Positions 41,171 to 51,115 of a DNA stretch of 64,000 nt are shown here, one piece after another (position 1 is the stretch's first letter; each line of letters begins with the position of its first letter). The position numbers were made by a program, and so were the translations under genes. This DNA comes from Phycisphaerales bacterium (GTDB taxonomy: Bacteria > Planctomycetota > Phycisphaerae > Phycisphaerales > UBA1924): NCBI GenBank assembly GCA_020849615.1, contig JADLFW010000047.1:1-64000 (forward strand), in the 5' to 3' direction. The notes beneath the pieces are model-generated. The model did not search any database, was not told the origin of the DNA, and saw only the letters and a list, made by a program, of their open reading frames with translations.

Positions 41171-43321
41171 ATGCAGGCGTCACCCGCGTGCTCGTTGTGT
41201 GTTGCGCCGGCGGCCGGCGGGTTCCTTTCGGAGCTGTTCTCCGCGGACTTCGTGCCGCGGGCCCAGTGCGTGGGGGACCGGGCGGAGATCATCTGGCTGC
41301 ACGTGCTATCGGATGGCGTGATCGCCCTGGCATACTTCTCGATCCCGCTGGCGCTGGCGCACTTCGTGAGGCGGCGGCGGGATGTTGCGTTTCCGGGGGT
41401 GTTCTGGCTGTTCGCGGCGTTCATCCTGGCGTGCGGGGCGACGCACGGGTTCGGGGTGGCGGCGTTCTGGTATCCGATGTACCGGCTGGACGGGCTGGTG
41501 AAGGCGCTGACGGCGGGGCTGTCGATCACCACGGCGGCGGTGCTGTGGCGGCTGCTGCCGCGGGCGCTGTCGCTGCCGGGCCCATCGGAGCTGGCGCGGC
41601 TGAACGCCGAGCTGCGGGATGAGGTTGCGGAGCGGCGGCGGGCCGAGGCGCGGCTGGAGTCGGCGCGCGGGGGGCTGGAATCGAGGGTGGCGGAGCGGAC
41701 GGGGGAGCTGGCGGAGGCGAATCGGCGGCTGGCGGCCGGGCTGGCGGAGAAGGAGGTCGCGGAGGAGGCGCTCAAGGAGAGCCGGCAGCGGCTGCAGCAG
41801 AAGCTGGCGGAGATCGAGTCGCTGTACAGCGGAGCGCCGGTCGGGCTGTGCTTCGTGGACTGCGAGGCCCGGCTGGTACGGGCCAACGCGATGCTCGCTG
41901 ACATCGCGGGGGCGACGGTCCGGGACGGGGTGGGGCGGCCGATCGGGGATGCGCTGGCGGGGACGGGGGCGTTGCTGGAGGCCGAGTGCCGGCGGGTGAT
42001 CGAGAGCGGGAAGGGATCGGCGGAGCGGCTACTGCGGGTGACGGTCGGCCCGTCGAGGCGGGAGCGGCGGTGGCTGCTGAGCTCCGGCCCGGTGCGTGAT
42101 GAGGATGGGACGCTGCTGGGGGTGAACGTGCTGGTGCAGGATGTGACGGAGCGGCAGCTGATGGAGGAGCGGCTGCGGCAGAGCCAGAAGACCGAGGCGG
42201 TGGGCCAGCTGGCGGCGGGGATTGCGCACGAGATCAACAACTCGCTGACGGCGATCTACGGGTACCTGAGCCTGGCCCGGGCGCAGGTCCCGGCGGCGCA
42301 CGCGGCGACGGATCATCTGGACCGTGTGCTGATGGCGGCGGAGCAGGCGGGGCACATCACCAAGGCGCTGCTGACGTTCTCGAGGAACGACCCGGCGGCG
42401 CGGTCGCCGGTTGAGCTGCGGCTGGTGGTGGAGCAGGCGATCACGCTGTTCAGCGGGCTGACGCCGGCGAGCATCCGCGTGGAGGCGGAAACGGCGGAGG
42501 CGGAGGGGCTGATGGTGCGCGGGGACTCCACCCAGCTTCAGCAGGTGGTGCTGAATCTGGCGATCAACGCGCGGGATGCGATGCCGCAGGGGGGGACGCT
42601 GCGGGTGCGGGTGGGCACCGGCCCGCGGGAGGGCGGGGAGGAGGGGCTGGGGTTTGTGCGGCTGACGATCCAGGACACGGGGGTGGGGATGACGCGGGAG
42701 GTGCGGGACCGGGTGTTCGAGCCGTTCTTCACGACCAAGGCGCGTGGGCACGGGACGGGGCTGGGGACTTCGGTCGTGCACGGGATCGTGACCTCGCACG
42801 GGGGGGAGATCGAGGTGGAGTCATCGCCGAACCGGGGGACGACGTTCACGATCGACCTGCCGAGGTGCGCAGGGACGGGCCCGGCTTCGCGGGCAGGGTC
42901 GGCGGGGGAGAACGGCGAGCGTGCGGCGGGGACGGTGGTGCTGGCGGAGGACAACCGGTCGATCCGGGAGCTGCTGGCCCGGTCGCTGCGGGAGGCCGGG
43001 TTCACGGTGCTGGAGGCCAAGGATGGGCAGGAGCTGCTGGACCGGGTGATGGCGATGGAGATATCGGGGGCGGCGATCGCGGCGCTGGTGCTGGATGTGG
43101 ATATGCCGGTGCGGAGCGGGGTGGAGTGTCTGCGACTGCTGCGGGGGCGGGGGCAGATGGCGCCGGTGGTGATGATCACGGGCGGCCCGGCGGGGGAGGC
43201 GGAGCGGGAGCCGCGGACGCGGGTGCTGCGCAAGCCGTTCCACATGCGAGACCTTGTGGCGGCGGTGCGGGAGGCGGTGGCGATGGCGCGGGCGGGCGCT
43301 GGAAACGGGCCGCGGGTCTGA
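41171..43321 (+). CDS. Hybrid histidine kinase with ethylene-receptor-like sensor domain
   Basis: 716-aa membrane kinase. The N-terminus has three hydrophobic helices (about 40-130) carrying Asp48 and Tyr55 in LSDGVIALAYFSIPLALAHF and Cys88/His92 in ILACGATHGF. These match Asp25, Tyr32, Cys65 and His69 of Arabidopsis ETR1 with identical spacing, the copper-dependent ethylene-binding site. Then a coiled coil (138-215), PAS-like domain (215-325), HisKA with His353 in GIAHEINNSLTAIYGY, HATPase_c (DTGVGM, TGLGTSVV), and a receiver with phospho-acceptor Asp642 (LVLDVDMP). The ligand is inferred; no separate response regulator gene is adjacent. Confidence 0.9.
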   Translation: MQASPACSLCVAPAAGGFLSELFSADFVPRAQCVGDRAEIIWLHVLSDGVIALAYFSIPLALAHFVRRRRDVAFPGVFWLFAAFILACGATHGFGVAAFWYPMYRLDGLVKALTAGLSITTAAVLWRLLPRALSLPGPSELARLNAELRDEVAERRRAEARLESARGGLESRVAERTGELAEANRRLAAGLAEKEVAEEALKESRQRLQQKLAEIESLYSGAPVGLCFVDCEARLVRANAMLADIAGATVRDGVGRPIGDALAGTGALLEAECRRVIESGKGSAERLLRVTVGPSRRERRWLLSSGPVRDEDGTLLGVNVLVQDVTERQLMEERLRQSQKTEAVGQLAAGIAHEINNSLTAIYGYLSLARAQVPAAHAATDHLDRVLMAAEQAGHITKALLTFSRNDPAARSPVELRLVVEQAITLFSGLTPASIRVEAETAEAEGLMVRGDSTQLQQVVLNLAINARDAMPQGGTLRVRVGTGPREGGEEGLGFVRLTIQDTGVGMTREVRDRVFEPFFTTKARGHGTGLGTSVVHGIVTSHGGEIEVESSPNRGTTFTIDLPRCAGTGPASRAGSAGENGERAAGTVVLAEDNRSIRELLARSLREAGFTVLEAKDGQELLDRVMAMEISGAAIAALVLDVDMPVRSGVECLRLLRGRGQMAPVVMITGGPAGEAEREPRTRVLRKPFHMRDLVAAVREAVAMARAGAGNGPRV

Positions 43322-43530
43322 GGGAACGGGCGCCCGAGGAAGAGCCGTCCGGTTGGGGTCGCGGTCGGCAGGGTGAGCGGCGGCGAGCAGTTCGGGCAGG
43401 GGATTCTGGCGGCGGGGGCTGGGGTGGCCAGCGGGATGGGCGATCGGGGAGCGAGGATGGAAAGCGCGTGGCGCTGCTTCTTGAGGTGGGGTCGGCTACG
43501 CTAGGGAAGCACACCGCTCGGAGGCCCGTC

Positions 43531-44655
43531 ATGCCGATTCGGACCGCGTATACCGCCCAGATCGAGTACCTGCAGATCCTGGATGAGAACGGCCAGTTCG
43601 ATGAGAAGCTGGGGAAGGACCTGCTGGCGCCGGAGGAGGTGGTGTTCCTGTACCAGCACATGGTGACGTGCCGGGCGCTGGATCAAATTGCTTTCAAGCT
43701 GCAGCGGTCGGGGCGGATGGGGACGTATCCGCAGAACAAGGGTCAGGAGGCGGCGGCGATCGGGTCGGGGTACGCGGCCAAGAAGGGGGTGGATTTCCTG
43801 GTGCCGTGCTACCGGGAGAACGCGGCCCTGTTCCTGCACGGGCTGCCGATGCACTACGTGCTGCTGCACTGGATGGGGGATGAGCGGGGGAACAAGATCC
43901 CGGAGGGGGTGCAGCAGCTGCCGCTGTGCATCCCGATCGGGACGCAGATGCTGCACGCGACTGGGATCGCGTGGGCGTTCAAGATGAGGAAGGAGCCGCG
44001 GGTCGCGATCACGTACTTCGGGGATGGGGCGACCAGCGAGGGGGACTTCCACGAGGCGATGAACTTCGCGAGCACGTTCCAGGTGCCGTGCGTGTTCTTC
44101 TGCCAGAACAACCAGTGGGCGATCAGCGTGCCGCGGGAGACGCAGACGGCGAGCGAGACGATCGCGCAGAAGGCGATCGCGTACGGGATGCCGAGCATCC
44201 AGGTGGATGGCAACGACCTGTTCGCGGTCTTCAAGGCCAGCCGGGAGGCGATCGAGCGGGCGCGGGGCGGGGGTGGGCCGAGCTTGATCGAGGCGGTGAC
44301 GTACCGGCTGGGCGACCACACAACGGCGGATGATGCGCGGCGGTACCGCGATGCGCAGGAGCTGGAGATGTGGCAGGGCAAGGACCCGATGATCCGGCTG
44401 CGGAAGTACCTGGTGGACCGCGGGCTGTGGGATGATGAGAAGGAGGCCGCGCACCAGGAGAAGTCGAAGGCGATCGTGCAGGAGGTCGTGAAGGCGGCGG
44501 AGGGGATCGAGAAGCCGTCGATCGATGACATCTTCGACTTCACGTACGCGACGCTGCCGGCGGAGCTGGAGGCGCAGAAGCGGACGCTGCGGACGAGTTC
44601 GCTGGGGCAGGATCCGGAGCAGGCCGGGCTGCAGGGCGAGGCGCAGCGGGCGTAG
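43531..44655 (+). CDS. pdhA: Pyruvate/branched-chain dehydrogenase E1 alpha subunit
   Basis: 374-aa thiamine-diphosphate subunit of an alpha2beta2-type E1. ATG at 43531 has GGAGG 7 bp upstream. ThDP motif GDGATSEGDFHEAMNFASTF...FCQNN; phosphorylation-loop-like YRLGDHTTADDARRYRD; RMGTYPQNKGQEAAAIG. The chain resembles Gram-positive/thermophile PdhA and BkdA1 equally, so pyruvate versus branched-chain oxo-acid cannot be fixed. Gene order is E1alpha, small protein, E1beta, GNAT (opposite), lipoyl-like, E2; no E3 is nearby. Confidence 0.92.
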   Translation: MPIRTAYTAQIEYLQILDENGQFDEKLGKDLLAPEEVVFLYQHMVTCRALDQIAFKLQRSGRMGTYPQNKGQEAAAIGSGYAAKKGVDFLVPCYRENAALFLHGLPMHYVLLHWMGDERGNKIPEGVQQLPLCIPIGTQMLHATGIAWAFKMRKEPRVAITYFGDGATSEGDFHEAMNFASTFQVPCVFFCQNNQWAISVPRETQTASETIAQKAIAYGMPSIQVDGNDLFAVFKASREAIERARGGGGPSLIEAVTYRLGDHTTADDARRYRDAQELEMWQGKDPMIRLRKYLVDRGLWDDEKEAAHQEKSKAIVQEVVKAAEGIEKPSIDDIFDFTYATLPAELEAQKRTLRTSSLGQDPEQAGLQGEAQRA

Positions 44656-44661
44656 GGAACG

Positions 44662-44706
44662 GCGAATCGCGAATCGCGAATGGCGAATGGCGAATGGCGA
44701 ATGGGG
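44662..44706. repeat. GG-led 7-mer tandem repeat between pdhA and a small gene
   Basis: CGAATCG, CGAATCG, then CGAATGG four times. Same family as the HAD-gene 3' end at 8078-8121. Confidence 0.8.
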
Positions 44707-44719
44707 TTGGGAGCAGGTC

Positions 44720-44947
44720 ATGCTGGTGAAGTTCCTCGACAAAGATGAAAAGCCGGTGTGGGTGAACCCGGTGCATGTGCGGTATCTGCAGGCCAAGGGC
44801 AAGGGCACGATGATCGTGCTCGGCATGTCGATGTACCTTCGGGTGACGGCGACGCCGGATGAGGCGGCGCAGGCGCTCAGCGAGGCGATGCCGGACCAGG
44901 TGCTGCTGGTGCCGGAGGGGGATGATGAGGTGGCGGCGGGGTCGTGA
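44720..44947 (+). CDS. Small conserved-looking protein between pdhA and pdhB
   Basis: 75-aa cytoplasmic protein, GGGAGCAGGTC before the ATG. The sequence (MLVKFLDKDEKPVWVNPVHV then RYLQAKGKGTMIVLGMSMYL) suggests a small beta-barrel with a C-terminal helix, vaguely like FlbD-type proteins (weak). Its position inside the E1 operon suggests co-expression with the complex. Real gene status is supported by its ribosome site and non-random composition. Confidence 0.6.
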   Translation: MLVKFLDKDEKPVWVNPVHVRYLQAKGKGTMIVLGMSMYLRVTATPDEAAQALSEAMPDQVLLVPEGDDEVAAGS

Positions 44948-44961
44948 GCGGCGGGCCAGCG

Positions 44962-45002
44962 CAGCGATTTGAGAACTGAACGTTCAGACCAGCGATTTGA
45001 GA
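44962..45002. promoter_or_regulatory. Symmetrical repeat array upstream of pdhB
   Basis: CAGCGATTTGAGA occurs at 44962-44974 and 44990-45002, flanking the perfect 12-bp palindrome CTGAACGTTCAG (44976-44987). It occupies the whole gap before the pdhB ribosome site and may be an operator. The same palindrome also occurs at 3919-3930, in the secretin signal-peptide codons. Confidence 0.45.
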
Positions 45003-45026
45003 TCAGTACCCGGAGCTGAGATTTCC

Positions 45027-46001
45027 ATGGCGAACCTGACTCTTGTGCAAGCGATCACCCTGGCCCTTCAGCAGGAGATGGAGAAGGATGAGCGCGTCGT
45101 CCTGCTGGGCGAGGATGTGGGGCTCAACGGCGGTGTGTTCCGCGTGACCGAGGGGTTGCAGAAGCGGTTCGGCCCGGACCGGGTGATCGACACGCCGCTG
45201 TCGGAGTCGGGGATCATGGGGACGGCGATCGGGCTGGCGATGGCGGGGATGCGGTCGATCCCCGAGATCCAGTTCGAGGGGTTCCTGGGCCCGGCGTATG
45301 ACCAGCTGGTGAACCACGCGGCGAGGTATCGCAGCCGGACGCGCGGGGCGGTGACGGTGCCGATGACGGTGCGGGTGCCGGTGGGCGGGGGGATCCACGC
45401 TCCGGAGCTGCACAGCGATTCGCCGGAGGCGATCTACGCGCACAGCCCGGGGATCAAGGTGGTGATGCCGTGCACACCGCGGGATGCCAAGGGGCTCTTG
45501 ATCTCGGCGATCCGCGACCCCGACCCCGTGATCTTCTTCGAGCCCAAGCGGGTCTACCGCTCGTTCCGAGAGGAAGTGCCGGAGGATGAGTACACGATCC
45601 CGATCGGGCAGGCCAAGGTCGTCAACGAGGGGACGGACCTGACGGTGGTGACGTGGGGCGCGACGGTGTTCCAGTGCCTGGAGGCGATGGACAACCTGCC
45701 GGAGGATGTGAGCATCGAGCTGGTGGATCTGCGGACGATCTACCCGCTGGATGTGGATACGGTGGTCCAGAGCGTGCAGAAGACGGGGCGGTGCGTAGTG
45801 GTGCACGAGGCGCCCAAGACGGCGGGGATGGGCGCGGAGATCAGCGCCCTGATCCAGGAGCACTGCTTCCTGCACCTCAAGGCACCGGTGCAGCGGGTGA
45901 CGGGCTTCGACACGATGATGCCGTATTACAAGCTGGAGCTTGACTACCTGCCGGATGCCAAGAAGATCGGCGAGAGCGTGATGCAGACGCTGGCGTATTG
46001 A
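45027..46001 (+). CDS. pdhB: Pyruvate/branched-chain dehydrogenase E1 beta subunit
   Basis: 324-aa transketolase-like subunit that completes the E1 active site. Conserved: LGEDVGLNGGVFRVTEGLQK, DTPLSESGIMGTAIGLAMAG, EIQFEGFLGPAYDQLVNHAA, HSDSPEAIYAHSPGIKVVMP and the C-terminal TGFDTMMPYYKLE. ATG at 45027 follows CGGAGCTGAG. It lies 79 bp after the small gene. Confidence 0.93.
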   Translation: MANLTLVQAITLALQQEMEKDERVVLLGEDVGLNGGVFRVTEGLQKRFGPDRVIDTPLSESGIMGTAIGLAMAGMRSIPEIQFEGFLGPAYDQLVNHAARYRSRTRGAVTVPMTVRVPVGGGIHAPELHSDSPEAIYAHSPGIKVVMPCTPRDAKGLLISAIRDPDPVIFFEPKRVYRSFREEVPEDEYTIPIGQAKVVNEGTDLTVVTWGATVFQCLEAMDNLPEDVSIELVDLRTIYPLDVDTVVQSVQKTGRCVVVHEAPKTAGMGAEISALIQEHCFLHLKAPVQRVTGFDTMMPYYKLELDYLPDAKKIGESVMQTLAY

Positions 46002-46063
46002 GATGAGACGGGGTAGGGAATGCGGTCGGGACGCCCGCGCCCCCGGTTCCCGCGTGCGGCGGG

Positions 46064-46879
46064 TCAGCCTTTGACGGGGACCAGGCCCGGGCCGGGGCGG
46101 GTCATGACGACCTTGGTGTAGGCCAGCTGGAATCCCATGCGGCGGACGTTGCGTTCGGTACCTTGGCCCGGCCGGCCGCCGATGGTGGCGAGTTTGGCGC
46201 CCTGTGAAGCCGCGTAGTTGAGGCGGTGGGCGATGAGGGCCTGCTGGATGCCGCGGCGGCGGAACTCGGGGAGGACGCTGAGGCCGAAGAGGCTGGTGAT
46301 GGGCGGGGAGATCTCCATGCCGCCCGCCCCCACTACTTTCCCATCGAGAATGGCGACAGCGCCGCGGGAGCGGGGCCGGCGGATGATGTTGGCCGCGAGG
46401 GTGATGAACTCGGGTGGGAAGGGTTGGCCCGGCGGGGCGAAGCCGGAGCTGGCGACGCGGGCGAAGCGGTCGACGGCGGCATCATCGGCGGGGTTGACGA
46501 AGTCGAGCTTCAGATCGGCGGGCGCGCCCTGGACAGGGCGGACGGGCCGGGCCGGGTCGAGCTCGCGGAAGAAGACCATTTCCCAATCGGCGATGCGGAA
46601 GCCGGCATGGCCCAGCTCCGCGGTGAGGGAAGGATCGACGAAGGGGCAGACTTCGATGCGGGGTTCGCAGCCGGCGGAGGCGTAGTAGTCGATGAGGTGG
46701 GCGATGTCGCCTGCGGTGACAGGCCCGGCGAGGCCCAGGCCGACAGCGCAGTTGTGCCAGGCGCCGGGGAAATCGCGAGCCAGGACGCCGCCGCACAGGC
46801 GTTCGAAGGTCTGGGCGCGCTCGGAGATCCCGCGGGCCTGGCGGAGTTCCTCGGTGCGGGCGATTTCGGAGAGTTCCAT
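46064..46879 (-). CDS. GNAT-family N-acetyltransferase
   Basis: 271-aa acetyltransferase. AGGAG precedes the ATG at 46879. The C-terminal half carries the GNAT core: GKVVGAGGMEI, LFGLSVLPEFRRRGIQQALI (acetyl-CoA loop R/Q-x-x-G-x-G/A equivalent RRRGIQ) and NYAASQGAKLATI with the final NVRRMGFQLAYTKVVM. The N-terminal half resembles the degenerate second domain of two-domain GNATs (DFPGAWHNCAVGLG). Inserted on the opposite strand in the pdh cluster; substrate unknown. Confidence 0.85.
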   Translation of the reverse strand: MELSEIARTEELRQARGISERAQTFERLCGGVLARDFPGAWHNCAVGLGLAGPVTAGDIAHLIDYYASAGCEPRIEVCPFVDPSLTAELGHAGFRIADWEMVFFRELDPARPVRPVQGAPADLKLDFVNPADDAAVDRFARVASSGFAPPGQPFPPEFITLAANIIRRPRSRGAVAILDGKVVGAGGMEISPPITSLFGLSVLPEFRRRGIQQALIAHRLNYAASQGAKLATIGGRPGQGTERNVRRMGFQLAYTKVVMTRPGPGLVPVKG

Positions 46880-46945
46880 GCGTGCTCCTGCGTGGGGCGC
46901 GGGGGGGCCGAAGGGCGGCCCGTATGCTACCGGGAGGAGGGCGTG

Positions 46946-47287
46946 ATGAAGAAGCGAGGGCGGGCCGAAGAGCGCGGTGGTTCCGGTGGCGGGGGTGGTG
47001 GCTGGGATGGACAGGGCGGCCCGGCTGTGGATGCGCGGGGTGTGGTGCGGTGCCCGGCGCTGCACCCGCCGGGGCTGGAAGCGCAGGGGAACACGGGGGT
47101 GGTGCGGGCGGTGCTGCCGGTAGAGGGGCGGATCGTGGCGGCGGGCGAGGCGGTGCTGCGGATCGAGACGGACTTTGCGCACGTGGATATTCCATCGCCG
47201 ATCGACGGGATCGTGGATGAGGTGCTGGTGCACGCGGGGCAGCGGGTGTCGAAGGGTGACCCGCTGTGGCGGTACCTGGAGCGATGA
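46946..47287 (+). CDS. Lipoyl/biotinyl-like domain protein lacking the modified lysine
   Basis: 113-aa protein. AGGAGG lies 6 bp before the ATG. After a Gly-rich N-terminus (1-30) comes a biotinyl/lipoyl-type hammerhead: VRAVLPVEGRIVAAGEAVLR, then ETDFAHVDIPSPIDGIVDEV and LVHAGQRVSKGDPLWRYLE. The attachment position of the ETDKA motif is Phe77 (codon TTT), so no lipoyl or biotinyl group can be added there. It lies between E1beta and E2, with a gap of 157 bp to E2. A structural or regulatory dummy carrier is the simplest idea. Confidence 0.75.
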   Translation: MKKRGRAEERGGSGGGGGGWDGQGGPAVDARGVVRCPALHPPGLEAQGNTGVVRAVLPVEGRIVAAGEAVLRIETDFAHVDIPSPIDGIVDEVLVHAGQRVSKGDPLWRYLER

Positions 47288-47444
47288 GCGGGAGTCGGGG
47301 ATCGGGGGGTTGGGGCGGGCGCGGGGCTTTCGGCTGGGAGGCTGATGCGGGGCGTGGTCCGGGGGAGCCGACGGGCCGCGGGCGATCTACACTGGACACT
47401 TCCGGGCGGGGAGCATCCCGCCGGGGCGAGCGAAAGGTTTTTGT

Positions 47445-48929
47445 ATGGCTCACGCGAAGTCGACCGACCCGGACATTTTCATTCTGCCCGACCTCGGCGA
47501 GGGTGTGCACGAGGCGGAGTTGATCAAGTGGCGCGTGGAGGTGGGCCAGGCCGTGCAGGAGCACGAGATCCTGGCAGAGATGGAGACCGACAAGGCGCTG
47601 GTCGAGGTGCCCAGCCCGCGGGCGGGCGTGATCGCGAAGCTGCACGGGAGCGAGGGGGAGATCCTGCACGTCGGCAAGCCGCTGGTGACGTACCAGGGCT
47701 CGGGCCCGGCGGGCGGCGGAACCCAGGCGAAGCCGGACAACGGCAGCACGGGGCACAAGAACGCGCCGCAGCGGATCACCGAGCCCGCGGAGCCGGCGGC
47801 GGAGCGTGAGGATGCGGGGACGGTGGTCGGGAACATGAGCGGTGCGGCGGCGGGAGTGGCGGCGCAGCCCGGCAAGGCGCTGGCGACACCGGCGGTGCGG
47901 CGGCTGGCCCGGGACCTGGGCGTCGATATCGACTCGATCGGGGGGACGGGGATCGGCGGGCGGGTGACCGAGAGCGATGTGCGTTCGGCGACGGGCGGGG
48001 GCCCGCGCGGGACGCCAGCGAAGGGCCGCGGCGATGTGGCGCCGGTGGATGTCGAGGAGCCGAGGAGTTCGCTGGTCGAGGCCATGCCCGCGCGGGGTCG
48101 CGCCGGTTCGCTGCACAGCCAGATCGGCGAGCTGGCGCCGAAGGCGCCCGCGGCCAGGCCCGCGGCGAAGACGGGCCCGGCGTTCGCGGAAGGGAAGGAC
48201 ACGCTGCGGATCCCGTTCCGGGGTGTGCGGCGGACGATCGCCAACCGGCTGCGCGAGAGCGTGGACCAGGCGGTGCACTTCAACGTGATGGATGAGGCGG
48301 ATGTGTCGGCGCTGGATGGGCTGCGGAAGAAGCTGGCGGCGGCGAGCGGCGAGAAGGTGAGCTTCCTGCCGTTCGTGGCGTCGGCGGTGTGCCGGGTGCT
48401 TACCGAGGCGCAGTTCCGCGGGATGAACGCGACGGTGGATGAGAAGGCCGGGGATGAGGCGTACGAGTCGGCGATCATCCAGCACCGGGCGGTGCACCTG
48501 GGGATCGCGACGGACACGGATGCCGGGCTGATGGTGCCGGTGATCCGGGACTGCGATGCGCTGGGGGTGCTGGAGGTATCGCGGCAGATTGCGGCGATCG
48601 CGAATGCGGCCCGGAGCCGGAGCATTCCGCGCGAGCAGTTGACGGGTTCGACGTTCACGATCAGCAACGTGGGGAGCCACGCCGGGCGGTTCGCGACACC
48701 GATCATCAACTACCCGGAGGTCGGGATCCTGGCGGTCGGGCGCGGGCGGCAGGCGCCGGTGATCAGGCAGACGAGCGGAGGCCCGGCGTTTGCGATCGGG
48801 CTGATGCTGCCGCTCTCCCTGGCGTGCGATCACCGGGTGGTGGATGGGGCGACGGCGGCGCTGGCGCTGGCGCGGATTGTGGAGCTGCTGCAGGATCCGG
48901 AGCAGCTCCTGGGCCCGGCGAGGGGGTGA
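47445..48929 (+). CDS. pdhC: Dihydrolipoamide acyltransferase (E2)
   Basis: 494-aa core subunit transferring acyl groups to CoA. One lipoyl domain with Lys50 in EMETDKALVEVPSP, a Pro/Ala/Gly linker, the peripheral-subunit-binding domain (ALATPAVRRLARDLGVDIDS ending GGRVTESDV, about 145-180), a second linker, and the catalytic domain with RKKLAAASGEKVSFLPFVAS and CDHRVVDGA (His463, Asp467). ATG at 47445. Last E-component of the cluster; E3 must be supplied elsewhere. Confidence 0.93.
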   Translation: MAHAKSTDPDIFILPDLGEGVHEAELIKWRVEVGQAVQEHEILAEMETDKALVEVPSPRAGVIAKLHGSEGEILHVGKPLVTYQGSGPAGGGTQAKPDNGSTGHKNAPQRITEPAEPAAEREDAGTVVGNMSGAAAGVAAQPGKALATPAVRRLARDLGVDIDSIGGTGIGGRVTESDVRSATGGGPRGTPAKGRGDVAPVDVEEPRSSLVEAMPARGRAGSLHSQIGELAPKAPAARPAAKTGPAFAEGKDTLRIPFRGVRRTIANRLRESVDQAVHFNVMDEADVSALDGLRKKLAAASGEKVSFLPFVASAVCRVLTEAQFRGMNATVDEKAGDEAYESAIIQHRAVHLGIATDTDAGLMVPVIRDCDALGVLEVSRQIAAIANAARSRSIPREQLTGSTFTISNVGSHAGRFATPIINYPEVGILAVGRGRQAPVIRQTSGGPAFAIGLMLPLSLACDHRVVDGATAALALARIVELLQDPEQLLGPARG

Positions 48930-49046
48930 GCGACATCATGGCGGCGTTGAGTCGCCAAGACCGGACCATAGCGGGCCCGGCGATTTCGCGGTGAAGACAC
49001 CGCTCATCGCCGGCGTGGGTGAACGCTGAACTCGACTCGTCCGCTC

Positions 49047-50495
<1,449 letters not shown>

Positions 50496-50555
50496 GGCCG
50501 GGCCGGTCGGCAAGCGCGCGGGGGGCGGGATTGCCGGGCCCGGTACCCTTGCGGG

Positions 50556-51068
50556 ATGAGCAGAAAACCCCAGATGAGCGGCGTTCGGGAGGTGCTGGAA
50601 CGGGCCATGGCCGGGGCCTTCGCGGGCAAGGGGTGGCAGGGTCCGGCGCTGCTGGGATCGGTGCGAGGTGTGAGCGCGGCGGAGGCGAGGGCGCGGCCCG
50701 GCGGGCTGAAGCACGGGGTGTGGGATTACGTGCTGCACGCGGCGTACTGGAAGTACGTGGTGTGCCTGAAGCTGGGGGCGGCGGAGCGGGACAGTTTCCC
50801 GAGGTCGCCCAGCAACTGGCCCGCGCTGCCTGAGGCGGCGAGCGCCGCCGCGGATGAGAAGGCGTGGCGGGCGGATGTGCGGCTGCTGAAGAGCTACCAC
50901 GAGCGGCTTGTTGAGGCGGTGGCGGGGATGGACCTGTCGCGGATGAACGAGATCCCGGCGGGGGGGAAGTCGGTGCGTGTGCTGGATGTGCTGGTGGGGA
51001 TCGCCGCGCACGATGCGTACCACACCGGGCAGATCCAGGTCGTGAAGCGGCTGGTCGGGCGGAAGTGA
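50556..51068 (+). CDS. DinB-family protein
   Basis: 170-aa four-helix-bundle protein. Candidate metal ligands are His in YVLHAAYWK and in AAHDAYHTGQIQVVKRL, the DinB/YfiT triad pattern. DinB-like proteins are often thiol transferases (bacillithiol/mycothiol-dependent) or unknown. It lies between tpl and the decarboxylase, with no obvious connection. ATG at 50556; the Met at the next AQMSG position is an alternative. Confidence 0.75.
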   Translation: MSRKPQMSGVREVLERAMAGAFAGKGWQGPALLGSVRGVSAAEARARPGGLKHGVWDYVLHAAYWKYVVCLKLGAAERDSFPRSPSNWPALPEAASAAADEKAWRADVRLLKSYHERLVEAVAGMDLSRMNEIPAGGKSVRVLDVLVGIAAHDAYHTGQIQVVKRLVGRK

Positions 51069-51115
51069 ACAGAACGCGATGGTTGCCCAGGTGCAGGACC
51101 GGGCCACCGACGGTT

